A stretch of DNA of 64,000 bases from Chamaecrista fasciculata (GCA_003254925.1 QANZ01049388.1:66265-130264), one strand, 5' to 3'; counted from the stretch's first letter, positions 1 through 12,048 are shown. Numbers and translations: made by a program. The notes: a model not told the origin generated them from the sequence alone.

Positions 1-523
1 GGTAATAACTTTTTATCCTCAAGTTACATATTGCCTGGCCTTGTTGGTGAATTCTATTATGCAATCTGTCATGTGTGTTCATGAACATGGACTGGTTTTC
101 TTCTAAGCCATCAGTACTCGTTGTTAAATTCTTCTGTTGTTATGACTGGTTTTCAATTCCAGCTCTTGCAAATAGAAATAAGGTGGTTTTCAATTCCAGC
201 TCTTGCAAATAGAAATAAGGCGAGAAACAGAGCCATGCATAGTTATAATTTCAGATTCATGTTTGCATAGTCTATGGCTGCAAAGTTTGAAATTTAAACT
301 CATTATTGGATCTGTTGAATGGGTTGAGAGTGTTATTTATTTCTTCATTTTAATATAATTTTGTTGCTTTCTAAAGCGGTAACCATTCCTTTCAGGGACA
401 GTTAGACAAAGTTCAATTGATGTATATGTGCACAGTGCAAAGAATGCTTAAAATGGAGGGTGTTTGATAAAGAGAAGTTTGAAGAAATTAGAACAAAAGT
501 GATTGTGGAGCTTTTTTATTGTA
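1..523. other. Intergenic DNA, no gene recognised
   Basis: I see no convincing coding exon here. The stretch is AT-rich and could be the 3' flank of a gene lying off the left edge. The only structure I can support is the short tandem duplication listed separately. Confidence 0.5.
147..220. repeat. 37 bp perfect tandem duplication
   Basis: The unit beginning TGGTTTTCAATTCCAGCTCT at 147-183 is repeated exactly at 184-220. Zero divergence between the copies suggests a recent slippage or repair event. Confidence 0.9.
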
Positions 524-532
524 ACAGATCAA

Positions 533-1965
533 TTTAGGATTCCGAAAGTGGACCGTTTGTTTCACAATTGACCTCGCCCGTCGCAAGGCGTATCAAATAA
601 ATACTAGATAATGTACCATAGTGGCATAACCTAGGTCGTTTCTCTTGAGGAACTCTCTTTAATGATTTAGTGGAAAATAGTGCTAAACCTTTGCTAACTA
701 GGTAAAAACAATCTAAAAGTTCTTTGATTGTTTATCTAATTGACTAAAACAAGATTAAAACAAAGCAATAAATCTTTTTGTGGTTTTTGTTTATAAGGAC
801 TAAAATGAAACTTAAAGATAAAAGGAGTGAAAATCAAATGGAGAAAGTACCCTTTGGAAAAATTCAGTCAAGTCATCATTACCAACAAAAGATAAATTAG
901 AAGCATCTCATACTAATCATCCTAAGGTAGTCACTAACCAAGTGACTTGGATTAACACACTAATCATGAAGACACCTCAACCAAGATAAAATTCATAACT
1001 AGAAATGAAATCCTGATTGCATTGATGATTTAAAGCATAAACCAAGAGTCAAACAACAAAGTAATTAACCCAATTACAAAGCTATCACACTACAAGTCAT
1101 AATTCTAATGATATACATCAACCCTAAGAATCACAACCAAGTATGAAAGGAAAAATTAATTCAAACTCTCAAGTTTAGCAAAATAACCAAGGTTTACATC
1201 AAAGCTCATAATCCTAACTAAGGAGAAAGAAAAACTAAGATAAAAACCCTAGAAAGCATGAGAAAACTCCCTCAAATTGTGCTCCTAGCTCAAGCTTGAC
1301 TTCATTGCTCCTCCGGGTGAAGAAGCTCAACTGCTCATGGTGCAAAGAGAAGCTTCACCAAGCCCAAAACCATCAACCAGCCATTGCAACCAAGAGAAAC
1401 TCCAAAGTGATGAAAATGGTAAAGAAAAGAGAGAGGAAGATGGTGGAAGTTGGAGAGTGTGTGCTAATGTGGTAAGAAACCCTAAGGACCGTGATTTTCA
1501 GTTAAATTTCGGGTCATTCTGAGGTGGGCCGGGTTGGATCTTGGAGAAATGGGCTTGAGCTTTAAAATCTAAAATTTTCTGTGACGGAGGTCGTTGATCC
1601 GCCGTTGTGAAGGTGGCGGCTTTCCAACGGCCTACTCTGCTGAGTAGCTAAAAACATTGTTGAAATGGTCCTTGGCTCCTTTCCTTGCATCCTTGGCTCT
1701 TCCTTGAGGTCTCCCAAGCTTAAGACTTCATTTAAACCTTTCAAAAACATCAAAGATTAAGTGATTCCCCAATATTAGAGTGATAAAACAAATGAAAGAA
1801 TTAAACACGATAAAAATCACAAAATCTATCACAAATTAGTCCTAATAAGCACTAAACCTCTAAGCATCATATTCTATCATAAAAGGTTATATAAAGACAT
1901 GCAAATAGCTCCCAAATGTATATAAAGTGCCCCTATATGTCACTAAAATGAATGATAGAATATAG
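533..1965. mobile_element. Probable insertion of unknown class bounded by a 9 bp direct repeat
   Basis: The word ACAGATCAA occurs at 524-532 and again at 1966-1974, bracketing about 1.43 kb. No terminal inverted repeats, TG...CA ends, poly(A) tail or transposase are visible. Read on the minus strand the block resembles a retrotransposon LTR or untranslated region, but I cannot assign a family. The short ORFs inside show no known domain. The flanking repeat could still be chance. Confidence 0.4.
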
Positions 1966-1974
1966 ACAGATCAA

Positions 1975-2426
1975 CAATCAAACAAGTAAAGTTGTTTATA
2001 TTTCTATTGTTTCAAGTCTGAATGTGGTGAGTTAGGAGCTACGAATTATTCTTAACAAAGTCTTTTTTTTATATATAGTTAAAATCGTCAATAAATAAGG
2101 TAAAATTAGGTTCAAAAGTAGGTTTGAGATCAAAATGAAACTAAATGATAATATTAAGGACCAATCTGAACATCTTAAAATATTTAGGACTAAAATCAAT
2201 TTAAAAGCATACATTTATAACCCATTTGAACATTTTGACCTAAAATTATTAGGAACTCCATCTACTTTTTTTTTTTTTGGACAATAAAAAATAACATAAA
2301 AATAGGCCCAAAATCCAAATGATATTTCGACATTGGTAACGACTTTGAATTGGACCTGATATGTAAGTATAAGGTCATTTTGTTGCAATATCTTTTTCAA
2401 TATATTTTTTTAATATCAAAATGTCA
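1975..2426. other. AT-rich intergenic DNA
   Basis: Homopolymer-rich sequence with scattered 'ggtccta'/'aggacca'-like words typical of plant MITE relics. No gene seen. Confidence 0.5.
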
Positions 2427-2436
2427 AATAAATTTA

Positions 2437-2910
2437 GGTCAAAGGGTCACTTTGGTCCTAAATGTATGCTATAATGTTATTTTGGTCTATTATATTTAAA
2501 AATATTTAAATTGGTCTTAAATGTTGACAAAATGATTCATTTTGGTCCTAAATAGTGATAAAATGTTTTATTTTGGTCCCAAACTATTGAATTTGGTTAT
2601 ATTTCTCTCGTCTCTCATTTCAAATTCAAAAGACTTGTTAAGAGAAATTTATAGCTCTAAATTCATTGTATTTGAATTTGAATTGAGAGAGATATGATCG
2701 ACTTTGTTTGTTTGACTATAAAATGAGCGATATACTTTTATGACCAATTTGACCTCGTTTGCTCATGACCTTATATAGAGAAAGTATTATTCAAGAACAA
2801 TGCGTAGCTTTAAACTCGTCACGTTTGAACTTGAAACATGCCATATTTAATACTTTGGGACCAAAATGAAACATTTTATAAACATTTAGAACCAAAATGA
2901 CTCTTTAACC
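2437..2910. mobile_element. Mutator-type MITE, family A, copy 1
   Basis: The 474 bp element begins GGTCAAAGGGTCACTTTGG and ends in its near-complement CCAAAATGACTCTTTAACC. It is flanked by a perfect 10 bp target duplication, AATAAATTTA, at 2427-2436 and 2911-2920. Its body (words such as 'tctctcgtctctcattt' and 'gagagagatatgat') recurs in the element at 46311-46850. It is non-coding. The 9-10 bp TSD length and GG...CC ends are characteristic of Mutator-superfamily non-autonomous elements. Confidence 0.85.
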
Positions 2911-2920
2911 AATAAATTTA

Positions 2921-3297
2921 TTTAGCGGGTGAATCAAAGCAAACTACCTTGTTCAGCCAAAAAGCGTGAATTCACATTAACTACAAATAATTTAGGAGAA
3001 ATGTCGTTCCCAAAATAAGACAATCAACTGAAAAATCTGCGTCTTCCAACTAGCTCCATCTATTGAGTATAAAGGAGATGGACATAGAGATCTTTAAGAA
3101 AGATTTTGGAACCAGTTGCAACAGAATAACTTGAAAACCATGTTGAATACGGTACAACAAAACCCCGAAACCTCATTCTCTTCCTTACAATCTCACCAAC
3201 CTCCTTCCTCCATAACGATTCATCAGTCTCCACAAAAAGAAAAAGTTCAAAACTTTCAAATCTTATGGCTCCCCATAATAATTAAATAAAGAACAGG
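2921..3297 (+). other. 5' flank of the GATL pseudogene
   Basis: Non-coding. A TATA-like word (GAGTATAAAGG, near 3065) lies about 230 bp upstream of the pseudogene's start codon. No other signal recognised. Confidence 0.3.
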
Positions 3298-4768
3298 ATG
3301 GCGTTTCACCTCCACGCGCCGCCGTGCGCGATCATCGGCGTGCTGTCCTTCCTCGTACTCACCACCGTCGACCACTGCGCCGGAATCCACCACAACATGA
3401 TCCGCATGCCCGTCGCCGACATCCCGGAGTTTCGAAACGGTGACACGTGTAAGGCGGCGGAGAAGATCCACATTACAATGACGTTGGACTCGAATTACCT
3501 AAGAGGCACGATGGCGGCGGTGCTATCAATGCTACAACACTCCACGTGTCCAGAAAACATGGAGTTCAAATTCCTGTGGGCGAGATTCGATCCGATAATC
3601 CTGTTCACCATAAAATCCACGTTCCCTTTGACAGAAATAAATCCGAGTGTGGGAGACGAAATCACTGACCTGGAGTTGAAATTGATCTTGAGTGGAGCTA
3701 AGATCTTCAAGCCACAATCCAAAAGAGTGAGAAGATGGAGTGGAGGAAGAAGAAGGGACTAAAATGTGCAAAAATGAGGACCCTAAGTTGTGAAAACAAC
3801 TTTAGTATATATATAGTGAAAATATTCACTAATTGGTCCATAAGTGAATATTACAAAATGGTCCTTAACCATTATTACAAAACAGTCCCTTTAACAAACA
3901 AACTCCATATATACATTAGTAATCTAATGGGATAATTACTAATACTCTTCGGACGTGGCTTGGGGTTCTTAGCCCGGTCCCGGAAGGCTTGTGGATAATC
4001 CAACCCATCACGAATTACCACAAGTAATATGAACCCAATCTATTCTTATTCAGATTTACGATAAATTAATTACTTATCAGTAAACACAAATATTAATCTT
4101 ACAATAGATTAATGCTAATCCACACAAAAATTCCAACACCCTTACCTCAAATTCAAGATATACCGGTTCGGTTCGCGGGAAAATATCGAAATCAATCCGG
4201 CAAGCGTTGGACCAACCCTTAAACTACGCAAGAATCTACCTTTGGAAGATAATCCCAAGTTACGTGAAAAGGGTAATATACTTGGATTCAGATGTGGTGG
4301 TGGTGGACGATATAGGGAAACTTTGGGAGGTGAATTTAGAAGGGAAAGTGGTAGGAGCACCAGAGTACTGTGAAGCCAATTTCACAAGGTACTTCACAGA
4401 CATGTTCTGGTCAGACAGAGAATTGGCAAGTGCATTTGAGGGAAGAAGGGCATGTGAGTGATGGTGGTGGATTTGGAGAGATGGAGAGAAGGGAGGTATA
4501 CAGAGAAGATGGAGAAGTGGATGAGGGTACAGAAGGAGAAGAGGATATATCATTTGGGGTCATTGCCTCCATTTTTGTTGGTGTTGGCAGGGGAAATTAA
4601 GACAGTGGATCATAGGTGGAACCAACATGGGTAGTTAGTTTGTTGCATTGGAGTGGCAAAGGGAAGCCATGGTTGAGATTGGATTCTAGGAAGCCTTGCA
4701 TTGTTGATCATCTTTGGGCACCTTATGATCTCTATCGTTCTAATCCTTATTCATTCGATCAATATTGA
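3298..4768 (+). pseudogene. GATL (galacturonosyltransferase-like, GT8) pseudogene split by a solo LTR
   Basis: GATL proteins are Golgi GT8 glycosyltransferases of pectin/xylan biosynthesis, normally about 340-390 aa from one exon. The N-terminal part (3298 onward) has a hydrophobic signal-anchor followed by ITMTLDSNYLRGTMAAVLSM and PENMEFKFLWARFDP. At 3628 the frame enters a 510 bp insertion and resumes at 4144 with PYLKFKIYRF. A frameshift near 4170-4185 precedes SIRQALDQPLNYARIYL and YLDSDVVVVDD, which keeps the metal-binding DxD. A second lesion near 4450 deletes the usual YFNTG segment and shifts frame into [21 protein letters not shown] further deletion after HRWNQHG removes part of the C-terminal block. 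The tail [18 protein letters not shown] runs to a TGA at 4766-4768. Clearly non-functional; which GATL paralogue it was is not resolved. Confidence 0.9.
3629..4138 (-). mobile_element. Solo LTR (Copia-like) inserted in GATL
   Basis: The insert has TG...CA ends and is flanked by a 5 bp target duplication CCCTT (3624-3628 and 4139-4143). Read on the minus strand it starts TGTTGGAATTTTTGTGTGG, a typical plant Copia LTR start, carries a TATATATATAC promoter-like stretch, and ends TTTCTGTCA. There is no internal region, primer-binding site or polyprotein, so it is a solo LTR left by LTR-LTR recombination. Joining the flanks at the TSD would restore the GATL frame across the insertion point. Confidence 0.85.
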
Positions 4769-5270
4769 CATGTATGTCCAACTACACTAATTTAATTATT
4801 CCACTCGAATCATAGATGAAATCTGTTGAGGATTAGGAATTTGTTGAGGGGAATGTTTTGTACAAGGGGAATAAGAAAGGAAACAAGTTATTTATAAGAT
4901 CATTCATTAAACATAAAGCTTTTGTTTTATTTTGTAATTTTGGATGAAATAGGTACTTTTGGTTAATAAGCAATAGCACTCAAGCCTTAGAAAGCTTTTG
5001 TTTTATTCACATGAAAATACTTCGGTTAAAATAAATATTTGGTCCCTATAATTTTACTTAGTTTGTAACTCGGTCCCCATAGTTTAGTTTTTTGTAACTC
5101 AGTCCCCACACTTTGAAAAGAATTATAAAAATACCCTTATCATCCATCCATCATAGTCAGTGCACTGTTAAATTGTTAATGACATGGCATTTGCACTAAA
5201 GAAAGAATTGCCAACAAAGCTCTAAAATTTATACATAAGCTTCTCATTTTAAAAAACTTTCAACCGAGGC
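4769..5270. other. Downstream flank with a MITE-like fragment
   Basis: Non-coding AT-rich DNA. Around 5035-5120 the words 'tttggtccctataattttac' and 'cagtccccacactttg' look like one arm of a degraded foldback MITE. No gene seen. Confidence 0.4.
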
Positions 5271-5690
5271 ATGATGTGGAATTGGAGGATGCAGAGCCAA
5301 CAAAACATACTATTTCTCCTTTCTCGCCTACAAACTACAACTCATGCTGCAAAAGCCAAATCTGCGACTCTTAATAAGTTTGCAACAAAGGAAGAAAAGC
5401 TTAACGAGACTATGTACAGTCTTGCAAAGTGCACTCCTGAAGGTGTTCCATCAACTTCAAAGTGGGTCTTTTTAGTCAAATTAAGCGATAAGGACAGAGT
5501 TGGCTTTGGATGGAAACACCTTCATTGTGTTTATGGAAAGATTGAATCTTCGACTCTACACTCTACAGGATCTCGAAACCTATCCACTTCCTCCACCATT
5601 ACGGGTTGAGAAACATGGAAGAAAATATGGCTTCTTCCTGACAACAAAATTAGTTTCGCAAACCCACAGTGACTTCAAGAACTAGTTTTG
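5271..5690 (+). pseudogene. Unrecognised coding-like fragment upstream of BSL1-like
   Basis: Coding character is spread over two overlapping frames, with segments such as AKSATLNKFATKEEKLNETM and then NLRLYTLQDLETYPLPPPLR. The frame switch near 5500 suggests a decayed gene piece. It does not match the expected N-terminal kelch sequence of the phosphatase downstream, so it is not simply that gene's first exon. I cannot name the family. Confidence 0.3.
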
Positions 5691-5834
5691 GATACTGCTC
5701 GAAACCTACAATCATTGTATATTCATAAAAGGTATTTCTCGTTAATTACTAATTAGTAGGTAGTAACTGAGTCAATTGTTGTCAAGAAAGTTTATGCTGT
5801 CGTTTAATAATATTTGTATTTGATAATGTGGTAG

Positions 5835-8800
5835 GAAAAAGAGTACTAGCTGAGGCATGGGCATTGGATACTGCTCGAAAACCTTACACATGGAAGATGC
5901 TGAACCCAAAAGGTGATAGACCTTCTGCTAGAATGTAAGTCTGTGTAGTTCTTGACAAGTGAAACGTTACAGATAGAGATATTTTATCAATATATTAACA
6001 CGTTGAAGATCTTACATTATTCTGCCTCAATTTATAGGTATGCAACTGCCAGTGCTCGTTCAGATGGCATGCTTTTGCTTTGTGGCGGGAGAGACTCTTT
6101 TGGAGCAGTATGATCTAACACACTCTATTCATCAGACCATTTAAACAGTTGCTTTTACAATGCTTAGTGTTTTGATCTTTCATGCTTGCTTGAATTATAT
6201 TTCTATTTTCTATGCATTTTGATTTTGGGGTCTATTTGAGAGGTAATATGATTGAATTCATTTTATGCATTTTCTGTAGCCTCAAGAAGACGCCTATGGA
6301 CTGCTCTTGCATCGGAATGGTCAGTGGGAATGGTCCCTTGCACCTGGGATTTCCCCTTCCCCAAGGTATCAACATGCTGCGGTAAGTGAGAGACACAAGC
6401 TAGATTTAGTGATATGAATCTTTCTCAATTGACACCACAGTTAGAGTTATTCTCTTACCTCAGTTTTAGATTTCATGCCATTGATTATGTTTTCTCCTAA
6501 TGGCTTAAAATCGCTCCAACTTAGAGTGATCCCATTTTAATGATGTCAGAGTTAAACTGATGCGATTAGTTCCTCTAGTTAAAGGCAAACACTCAAGTTA
6601 TTAGAAATTCTTTCTCTCCCTGGTTTTATCTCCTTAGCTTCCTTTTTGCTTCCTTTTTTACTTCCCACTCTCTTTTCAACTGTATGGTTTGCTGCAGTAT
6701 CTCCATCTTTAATAGATTATCCTAATATTTCCTTCTATTTTCCATCTGACGTTCCACCTTTTGATTATACTGATGAGACTTTCAAGATTTAATCCTTCCA
6801 TGATTACTACTCTATTTATCTTAAACTATATCAGAAGTCCAATGCAAGGCCACCACCATTGGAGCCTAGAAAAGCCTAATATATTTGGTCCAGTCTATGA
6901 TAATTATTAACATACTGGTACTTTTTTATCCTTACCATGCTCACATACAAAAGAAAGCTAGCCATACAGTCATGATCATGTATTAATTAAATAAAGTTGG
7001 TTGGTTTTGGACTTATGTCTTTCCTCCACGGAGTTTGGTTTTCCCTTTTAAAGCTTTATTATTCTTATTATTATTGAATTTGGTGATGCATTCTCTCAGG
7101 CTTTTGTTGGTGCAAGATTGCATGTCATTGGAGGTGCTCTTAGGGGAGGCCGCTTGGTAGAAGGTGACACAGTCATTTCAGGTAACTTTGGTTTTCTATT
7201 ATATTTCCACAATTTGTTATTGCATGTTTTTTCTTCAATTTCTTAGGCCATTTCTTCTATAATTCCATTTCTTTGTTTCCTTGTTTTGACAGTATTGGAC
7301 ACTGCTGCTGGGGATTGGTTGGACAGAAATGGCCTGGTGACCACCTTGCCCACAGAAAAAGGTCATGCCTATGACCCTTCTTTGGAGATAATGCGCCGAT
7401 GTCGCCATGCAGCAGCTGTCGTTGGTGCTCATGTTTATATCTTTGGTGGTCTCAAAGGAGGTGAGACATGATAGACGATTCAGAGATGATGTTGTAACTG
7501 TAGAACTTAAAGCTTATTTGGACTTGGAAAGCCAAATGTAGCATATTGTTAGTTAATGCAAAAACAGTTAAGCCCTCAAATCGCAAAATGGACAGCCACT
7601 TTTTTGTAGGGCTCACGTACATGGATTCCTCTCAAAACTTACTATATAAGGTTACTGTTAGACTGTTGATAATGAATATAAGTACAAACACAAAACGACC
7701 TAGACACTTGACACAACACAGACATGTCAAACTTCAAAAAATATAGCACGTCATGACATATATAAATCTTTTAAACTTTCTATCAGTGACATGCTTACAG
7801 AAAAAGAGACAACTGATGTTTTTCTATGTTTTAAACATCTAACACTAATATTTTCTAAATCAAATATACTGAATTAGAAGTTCCTCTATTATTTAAATTA
7901 CTTATGTACCACAAAACCAATTATTAAGAACTTTGGTTGTTTCAACAAAATGGATTATATAGTTTTTCATTTGACTTATTTTTGGTCTTTTACTTTCATT
8001 TTTTGGGGTCATTCCATACTTGAGTTATTTTTGGCACTTGTTCCTGATAGTGTGTTGTGATACATTTTTATTCTTAACCATCTATATGTCTTCTGGAGCA
8101 TATCAATAGTGTCAGTCTTGTGTCAAGTGTTAAAACACGTGACGTGCCCAAAGATAGGCATGTCAGTGCTTTATAGTTAATGAGTATGGCTTTCTCTATT
8201 TTTAGCTATAAAGAGCTGTTTTTTGGGGAGCTAGAAGGAGCATTAGGTCCTTTGGAAAAGTGGCAAGTTTGCAAGCTTGTGGTTTGTGTAGTTAAATTGG
8301 ACTGGAACGCCAGAATTTTAACTAGAAGTTTATCTTTCACACCTTAGAAAACTGTTATTTTCTTGCTTTCATTGGGTTTGAGAAATTATTATTCTAGGAG
8401 TCATGGGGTCACCCCCTATGGATTTACAGGGGTTGGAAAGCTTTTAGTGGTTATGGTGTCAACTATTTTTACTTAGTTTATAAGCCTTTGTTTTGGAGGA
8501 TTCTTTGTTATTTGTTGTATTATTAGGTTTCTCAACAATAAATACTTTCTCCATCCAAAAAAGAACTCTGTCATAGTTAGGCACTAATTTTATGGTTTTT
8601 AAATATTGAATGGAATTAATGTACATTAACCATTCCCTTTAGATAAGGGAAGTTTTAATAGCTGCATGGAGGGCTTTACTTACTTGAAACCAATAAGATT
8701 AAAGGAAAAACTTATATAAAGTACCTTATACCTTTGCCATAAGGTTCCTCCAATCACAAGCTTTTTTACATTCTCTCTCTTCAATGATTGGTTATACAAA

Positions 8801-11800
8801 AGGTTATCATCGAGGGCTTTACTGCTAAATGATTTTTTAATGGCTGAAAATGCGCCGAATCAATTCGATGTAGCCTTCCCCATTTTAACGTCCGGAAATG
8901 CTTCAACTTCTTCAAGTCCCGAGGTTAACCATTCTAATGCAAACGCACCAATTGAAGACGGTTGCCTGACTTCCTGTCTCCTAGTGGCATGGGAATGCGG
9001 TATTTTACCAAACAATTCAACCGCACTGTACTAATGCTTGGACTATAAATTTAATGACAATTTCATATATATTCATCTTGAGCAGCATGGAAATACACTC
9101 AATAGATAGACTGAGGAAAGCATCCACTGTTGAGGCTGAGGCCACCAGTTCTGTCTGGCAAGCTATGAATGCTGTATCAGAAAGTCCCATAGAAGAAATA
9201 TCTGTATCAGATGACAACTCACGAGCTGCAGAAACAGCTTCAGATGGAAGTGACTTGGAGGGAGAAATTCACCTTCATCCACGAGCTGTATGTGATTGAA
9301 ATCCTTGTCTATTACTGATAATACTCCTCTCCCTTCTGTAATAACGTGAGTGAGTATTGTTACAGGTTCTTGTGGCTAAAGAGGCCATAGGTAACCTGGG
9401 TGGAATGGTGAGACAGGTATCACTGGATCAATTTCCAAATGAGAGCAGGCGCGTGGCTCCGGCAACTAGTGATTCGCCTTATCCTTTAAAAAGGTTCATC
9501 CGGCCAAAATCTCCCCAGGGATTACATAAGAAGGCAAGCATTATTTGATTCACATTCCTTTTTTCCTTCATTTCTAATTCATTACAAGATTACTTATTAT
9601 TTTATCCTTCTTGCCAGATAATTTATACTTTGCTCAGGCCTCAGAACTGGAAATCTCCAACAAATAGGCAGTTTTTCTTGGATACTTCCGAAGTCGGTGA
9701 GCTTTGTCATGCTGCTGAGCAGATATTCATTCGTGAACCAACAATTCTTCAGCTGAAAGCTCCTATCAAAGTATTTGGTGATCTCCATGGACAGTTTGGT
9801 GATTTGATGAGGCTATTTGATGCATATGGATTTCCTGTCACCGAAGGAGACATAACGTAAGTTTTGCATATGAATTCATTGGCAACTTTACTTAATTTGT
9901 CAAAGATAACTGATATGTCCTGTGAAATTATTATGAATATTTTCTTCCCTTTCAAGTCATAGACTAATGGAAATTTTCATTTTTTCTACAATATGATTTT
10001 TAAATATCTTGGTTATTAGTTGGGGCGGAACCCCGGAGACCGGACGGACAATAACAACAAAAATTCTATTGTGAGCCAAGATCAATAGTTTTCTTTTTTC
10101 TTTTTGGCTCCGAAAATAAAAGAGTTCCAAATCATATACATCAATTAAGTTTTTATGTCTGAAACTCATATTTTCAAGCAATTACTTGTCACTAACCAGG
10201 ATCCATTGTCTAGTCAATGAAGGCTTTAGTTTTATCTCCTGAGTTATGTGTGGTGTTGTATACTTCTATGTTAGCTCAACAGGTCCTAAATGTCTACTAA
10301 CAGATTGTAATAATTTAAACTAAATTTCCTAGACAGCCTGATGGACTTTTCCAAACAATCTATCCTTTTAGCCTCTCAGGGTAACTGAGATTTGGGCTTA
10401 AGATATGCTAAGCGTTCCATGCTATGGTAATCTAAGCCATTGATGTGTTTCAATTTCAGTGATCTTTTCCATAATGACACATTTCTTCTAGCTGATGGTT
10501 TAGTGAGAATTGGTCTATTGTAAGCATTTGGTCTATTGTTATTCTCCTTCATATGAACTAAGCCAGGAAAGCTGCTTGGGATAGTTTAAAAATGAGCCCC
10601 CCATTTAATGTTTCAGGTATATTGATTACCTATTTTTGGGAGATTACGTTGATCGAGGACAGCACAGCTTGGAAACCATTGCCTTGCTTCTGGCACTCAA
10701 GGTCGGCTACTGTTTAATTATATCAGATTTCAAAAGTTTCTGCATTACATTTATTCTCCCTCTACAGTTAACCATGTACTGTTCTTGTGATTATGCAGAT
10801 TGAGTATCCTGATAATGTCCACTTGATACGTGGAAACCATGAAGCTGCTGATGTAAATGCACTATTTGGTTTTCGTATCGAATGCATTGAAAGAATGGTA
10901 AGGTTGAATTGTATCTGTGTTGCTTCAGTTTTATGTTTACTTCTGCTACTGAATATGCACTTGTAGGGTGAAACTGCTGGTATATGGGCATGGAAGCGGT
11001 TCAACCAACTGTTTAACTATCTTCCGCTTGCTGCTCTAATTGAAAGGAAAATTATCTGTATGCATGGTGGCATAGGAAAGTCTATCAGTTCACTAGAACA
11101 GATAGAGAAGGTTGAAAGGCCCATAACAATGGATTCAGGATCTGAAATTTTAATGGACCTCTTATGGTATTCTTCCTATTCTATTTTATGCCCTGTGATC
11201 ATTTTTTGTGTTTGCATTCCTCTTATGTTGTAACATCTATTTATAGGTCTGATCCCACCGAGAACGACACAGTAGAGGGCTTCAGACCGAATGCTAGAGG
11301 GCCAGGGCTTGTCACTTTTGGGGTAGGTAGTTAGATTGATGCATGTAATTCCCTTTTCTGGTATTTTGGTTTGAATCTTCAAATGGGGTATAAGTGTTAG
11401 GTAAAGTTCTTTTCAAGTGTCTGTTATAAAAATTAGTTGATCGAGCAACCCTCTATACTTGTTACTTAATTTACAAGATTTCCATTCATAGTTGACCTGT
11501 TATTTTCATATTTCCTGCAGCACGACCGTGTGACCAAATTCTGTAAGAATAATAGGTTACAGCTTATTATAAGGGCCCATGAATGTGTAATGGATGGTTT
11601 TGAGCGATTTGCCCAAGGACAACTAATAACTCTTTTCTCTGCAACTAACTATTGTGGTAAGCAAAATATTTTCATCAGTTTTCTCCTCAGTAAGTGATAG
11701 TGTGTTCATCTCACTTTGGGTTTTTTCATACAGGATTAGCAAACAATGCTGGAGCTATACTGGTTATAGGGAGGGGTTTGGTTTTAGTTCCAAAATTAAT

Positions 11801-12048
11801 TCATCCCTTACCACCTCCATTTCTAGCTCCTGAATCATCTCCCGGGCGCTTAATAGAAGAAACGTGGATGCAGGTATTCTGTTCTTGCTTTCTTGTACTG
11901 TGATTCCAAAACTTACATTGATTGCATGAATTCAATAGTTAATATAATACTTGTTTTCTTTTAGGAGCTTAATACTGAGAGGCCACCAACTCCTCCTAGG
12001 GGACGACCTCAGCCTGCCCATGATCGTGGCTCATTGGCACCAATATGA
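5835..12048 (+). CDS. BSL1: BSL1-like Ser/Thr phosphatase with kelch repeats, 5'-truncated
   Basis: BSU1/BSL proteins (about 880 aa) are kelch-repeat plus PPP-family phosphatases that dephosphorylate GSK3-like kinases in brassinosteroid signalling. Exons I can place: 5835-5934, 6038-6107, 6280-6381, 7100-7181, 7293-7460, about 8815-?, 9086-9287, 9366-9533, 9618-9856, 10617-10701, 10799-10897, 10967-11166, 11247-11322, 11521-11656, 11734-11873, 11965-12048. Outside the 8.8-9.1 kb region the phases all agree. Kelch pieces include [20 protein letters not shown] and [19 protein letters not shown]. The phosphatase core is complete: [33 protein letters not shown] and SATNYCG. The C-terminus [19 protein letters not shown] matches BSL1 better than BSL2/3. 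Odd points: no exons for the first ~185 residues are found upstream; the linker exon near 8815 joins out of frame; one intron (9534-9617) starts with GC. It may be a pseudogene or make a shortened protein. Confidence 0.82.
7461..8814. other. 1.35 kb intron-like interval inside BSL1-like
   Basis: This lies between the exon ending IFGGLKGG and the weakly preserved linker exon ([20 protein letters not shown]) that follows 8814. It is non-coding, with AT-rich repeat-like stretches (for example 'gtgtcaagtgttaaaacacg' near 8120). The length suggests an insertion, but I could not find clean ends. Confidence 0.4.
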
